From Antennarius striatus (Eukaryota; Chordata; Actinopteri; Lophiiformes; Antennariidae), in NCBI RefSeq assembly GCF_040054535.1, contig NC_090796.1:13605501-13669500 (forward strand): DNA of 64,000 nt. The letters run 5' to 3'. The notes beneath the pieces are model-generated. The model was not told where the DNA came from, made no database searches, and worked only from the letters and a program-made list of their open reading frames with translations. This document shows positions 52,474 to 64,000 of the stretch, piece by piece (position 1 is the first letter of the stretch; every line of letters starts with the position of its first letter). The position numbers were made by a program, and so were the translations under genes.

Positions 52474-54889
52474 TTGCTCAAGGGGAACAAAAAAACATCT
52501 TTCAATTTGTATTCGTCAAAATGGGAACTTTTTGGCATATTATACTAATATAGACACGTTTATAACTTCCTATTTTTATTATTATATTTAGCAATATTGA
52601 TTTTGATTTTGATTTGAAGAGACCGTTCAAAACGAGTCTCGTCGTAAAAACCCTTTGGTATAATTTACGTTGCAATCTGAATTAACTGAATTGAATGTGT
52701 AGCTGAGTCATCGTTTCTCAACATCATACCCCTTCTGGTTCCACTGCTGCGCTGCGTAACGGCACATTTGAATGATTTCAGAAATAACTTCTGTTTTTGA
52801 CATGCCTGGTTAGCTTTACACAACATTTACATCCATTGCTTTATTAGAATTTCTCTCAGACTTGGATGACTGGATAGCCATCAGTAATTTGCATATTCCT
52901 GGCAGCAGACAGCGCTGATCGGTAGTGTAGATACAGCAGCTCCAGGTTAGTTAAGACCTTATCAACGCAGACTAACACATACTAATGACATAATTGTTGG
53001 TCAATTAGCAGAAACAACAGCAGCATCGCAATCAGTTAGTGATAAGTAAATAGGTATTCGATCCCAGTTATGCAACTATCAGCGGTTTATCTGTCAGTGT
53101 TATTCTTGTACAATGAAGCTTTCGCTTCAACTTCCCATTGAGGCAGTTTGTATGTCTTCCCAGAAGTGTGCTTTGTGACTTCAACACTCCCTGTGTTGTA
53201 TACCACACTCCCTCATGCATGTGTTCTTGTTCTACATTAGTTCTGACTGAGGGATACCCCCCACCACCCTTTATTTACCCAATGCCAACAGCAGATGACT
53301 GTCTCCAAACACTCCTTAACATGCTCCCCCACTGTTGACTCCGCTAATGACGCTCGTAATGAATGTGCTCACTGTCGCAATCAACATTGCCATAGGTCTT
53401 GCAATTAAGGACTAACAAAAACAATGGGCTGGGTGATTTTTGTCCATTGTAATGGACCTTGACCCCCACAGGGATCTCTGAATGGTGGAAGGGCAGAGGA
53501 ATCTGCCTTCCCACCACCCAAAAAAAACAAAACAAAACACAAGTTTGGAGGAGAAATGGATGGATGAGTGTCAATGAGTCACACCGAGTGAACATGTATT
53601 CTGGGAATTGGAAAAAACAGGAGGTACATGTTGTTTCTTTAGGATTTAAAATCGAGTGTCGGTATTATTCTGCTCAATGAAATACACTCAGGGGTGTTAT
53701 TTTTCTCAGATTGAAGACAGGAAGTCATCAAGTTAATGAACTGATATACACAAGGGAGGATAAAAGTATTTTGATGGAATTGGGTTTGACGGCCTCAACA
53801 CATGGTATTAATGGTCGGGCCTTACCGTCATCACAGTGCAGCTTTTTTCATTGGTTGTTGGTGAGCGAAAGTAAATTGGTGGTAAAAACTGAAAACATGT
53901 AGGAATAGAACTATAGTCAAGAAGACAGTATTGATGCAGCTACCTATATCTACAGTAATATGTGTTCAAGAGCATTTGGGGTTGATATCGCAATGAAAGA
54001 ACTGAAGGGAGGACATGCAACTAATGACATAACATGACATGACATGCAAGTTTTCAGTAGTAGCAATAATCCCATTTCAATGGGATTATTAACCTGCTCA
54101 CATTTGTGTTTTTATGATTATTTAGGTGTGGAAGTACTTGAAAATGAATATTGACTAATTAATTCAGGGACAAAATAAATTTGACATGTCTTCAGACATA
54201 CGCACTCCATTTGTGCTGAGGAATAAATAATATCAGCTGTTTTCAGCTGGAACAAAGAGGAGGAGTGTGAGTCGATCTGTAATGGGAAACAGAACTATGT
54301 GTTCTTTTAGCCAAGTTTGAAATAAAAAGAGAAGAAAGTGGAGCGAGGGTCACTGGCGATCAATATAGAAGTCAGACATTCTCCATTATTACCTTTTTAT
54401 GATAACTTAAAAGAGCCAAAAAAGCACATACAGTAAAGAGGAGAGCAGAAATACTTGTTCTTGTTTTTTGTCTCTTTATTCCCGTCAGCTCCTTAGTGAC
54501 TGACAATACTCTGGTGAAGCCAAAGATTCACCATTATGCTTCAGCGACACATTTCACCCGTGGACCGTCTCATTTGTTCAGGTTTTCTGTAGTGAGGCCT
54601 GGCTGGCTGTCAGTGGTTGAAGTAAATCAGAATGATGGTTTCATTAGACGATGTGTGTCGGATCCCACCGGTGTCACCTTTGTTCAGGAGGAACCGGTCC
54701 GGCTCTCCTTCCCTCAGGTCCAATCCTCTGATTTATGGAAGGGACTTTTTGGGCGTGCAAACTTCACTTCCTGTCCAAGACAGTTCTGTTTTCTAGTTCC
54801 TCATCATTATATTTCTTCATTCTTTATCCATTAATAACAGTTTAAGACTTTTACCAGGTCCTATACTCATTACTGTTACTCAGAATCAC

Positions 54890-54910
54890 CATCATCATCA
54901 TCATCATCAC
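54890..54910. repeat. Short (ATC)n microsatellite
   Basis: Six to seven ATC units. Confidence 0.9.
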
Positions 54911-56564
54911 GGAAAGCCTCTCACAGCCTCTGGTGTGTGCAGAAGCTGATTCTTTCCTTACTTGACATCTGTAATAATCAGCATGTCGGAAAGTCGTGTC
55001 CTAACAAGATTGATTGTCATTTAAAAAAAACGTCAAGTAGCGGTTTTGTTCCCGGCAGTGAAATCATTTAGTTTGTGAGTCACAACATCAGAAAAAAATG
55101 TCTACATTCATGAGGAACCAAAAAAAAAAAAAAAACTGATCTACTGAGTCGTTTGGATCGCATCTAAACGGTTTTGTCGCAGTTTTGCAAACTATGCAAC
55201 TTTGTTGAGAAAGGAAGAACAAAATGTTCCTTTAATCCTTTTTAATAGCGGCTTTTAATCGGTGCTGAGAAGTTAATATTCTGTCATCTTCCTTCCTCTC
55301 TGGGATGTTCATAATTAAAACCGTAGCAACAGCAAGCTACAAATGTTTACAGATATGGCTGGTTGCATCTTTTATGTTTCCTTTTTGTGAATAAATTCCA
55401 GCGTGACCAAAAACAACAGTGAACTGTGTGTGAAATCAGAGCAATCCAAAAAAGATCAGACATACACCATCCTGCTGTTGTAAACGCTCACTAGAGCACT
55501 AAATACGTATTAGGCAAAAATAGTTCTCAATGGAAGCAATGCTTACTCCTGTTTGGCTAATGTTGGTTCAAAAATGAGTGAGAAAGACATGCATATATAT
55601 TTGTGTCAACAACACAAAACAAAGCATTCCTTCTTGTTTAGACGGAGATTTGACTGTTATATTTCTCCCTTCTTTTCGTGCTGCTAAAATTGAAGAATAA
55701 ATGAGCAAATCTTTTTGAAATTAAACACATGTATTAATTAGGGAAGAGCCACACATCCCAGCCTAGATGAACATGATCACCTCTCCAGCATCCATGACAT
55801 GACACAAAAACCAGTCTCTAAGAAGCTCTAAAAAAGGCAATATCTGCTTTTTTTACTTGGTTATTAGAATCAGAAAAACATGTTCTGAGCAAACCTGAAT
55901 TCAATTATTAGGAAATTAAAATGGAAACTGAAGGAAAACAAAACCTGAGTATTTGTTTTATTAGTACATGTAATATTTCTTCAAAGAGACCACAAGGGAT
56001 TATCTTCTCTAATGGCGACCATTTAAAAACATCACATTTGTTTTGGTTCAACGTCCCACATGGGGGAGACATGCTCCTCCCCAACACACTCCTTTCTATT
56101 TGGTTGTGACAGAAACCAAAAAAAATTTCACTTAAAGAGGATTTTCGATAGTACTGTGAGAGAAATAGAGAGTGAGGGAGAAAGAGAGAGAGAGGAGGAG
56201 GGAGTGAGCAGGTATATTCCATGGAACAGAATAAGATTTGGGGTAAAAGCAAAAAACATAACACCACACTATGCAACACATGTGTTCTCTGACTCTTTTT
56301 CTCACTGTGGATCCATCATCCCAGAAGTTCCTCTGAGAGCCAAAGACGGACTTGTGTGGCAAGACGAGGGAGGAAAAAGCAGCCGACCTCTCCTGAGGTA
56401 CTGAAACGGCAGCTGTGTGGGAGAGCAGAGGCGTTACGACAGGGGAGCGGAGGAGTGAGGAGCCCTCTGGTCTCCTGCAGGAGTGAGACGGGATACAGGG
56501 AGACAAAAGGAGAAGAGAGGAGCGCTGAGGAAGTTGAGGAAGGAGGGAGCAGAGTCGGGCAGAC

Positions 56565-64000
<7,436 letters not shown>

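Larger units (their letters stand above)
51792..56564. other. Intergenic between the dkk-like gene and plxdc
   Basis: No coding exon recognised. It contains a 16-base G run (52458-52473), a short (ATC)n near 54890 and GA-rich DNA at 56.16-56.21 kb. The last 200 bases, GC- and purine-rich, are the probable leader and promoter of the plxdc gene. Confidence 0.5.

Noticed and set aside
54496-54834. 112-codon plus-strand frame
   Set aside because: It begins at a non-ATG codon, matches no family I know and lacks supporting splice or promoter signals.

Overview
This window is vertebrate nuclear DNA, almost certainly from a ray-finned (teleost) fish. Genes are split into many small exons with GT-AG introns and mostly short introns. 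Long (CA)n/(TG)n microsatellites are frequent, and there are retroposon remnants of types common in fish. Gene content matches part of human 10q (TECTB, GUCY2G, ACSL5) joined to the 5' end of ankyrin-3. I see no bacterial, phage, CRISPR or operon features. Most open frames in the window are chance frames or microsatellite translations.

Layout. 1-28 kb: 5' part of ank3 (ankyrin-G) on the minus strand, seen only as three alternative first coding exons (about 27.85, 19.9 and 6.95 kb). All end in phase 0; the shared ankyrin-repeat exons must lie beyond the left edge. The rest is intron with microsatellites, one LINE fragment and a cluster of CTCF-like motifs. 29.5-36.1 kb: acsl5 (minus), 20 coding exons rebuilt without a break, 682 aa. 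37.8-45.3 kb: gucy2g (plus), 22 coding exons, 1119 aa. 46.3-48.6 kb: tectb (minus), 10 coding exons, 339 aa. 50.6-51.8 kb: a short two-domain dickkopf-like secreted protein (minus), 4 exons, 196 aa. 56.6 kb to the right edge: 5' half of a plexin-domain-containing (PLXDC1/2 family) gene (plus), six exons, running off the window.

The genes do not form a pathway. They cover membrane-skeleton scaffolding (ank3), fatty-acid activation (acsl5), a receptor cGMP cyclase (gucy2g), the inner-ear tectorial or otolithic matrix (tectb), probable Wnt modulation (dkk-like) and a cell-surface plexin-domain receptor (plxdc). gucy2g and tectb converge tail to tail. acsl5 and ank3 are on the same strand, with the distal ank3 start only about 1.6 kb beyond the acsl5 stop.

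Exon boundaries were set by hand from splice signals, reading-frame phase and remembered family protein sequences. No alignment or search was run. I did not find a clearly new system. The observations I would follow up first are the three ank3 starts, the dickkopf-like protein lacking two fixed cysteines, and the CTCF-like cluster.
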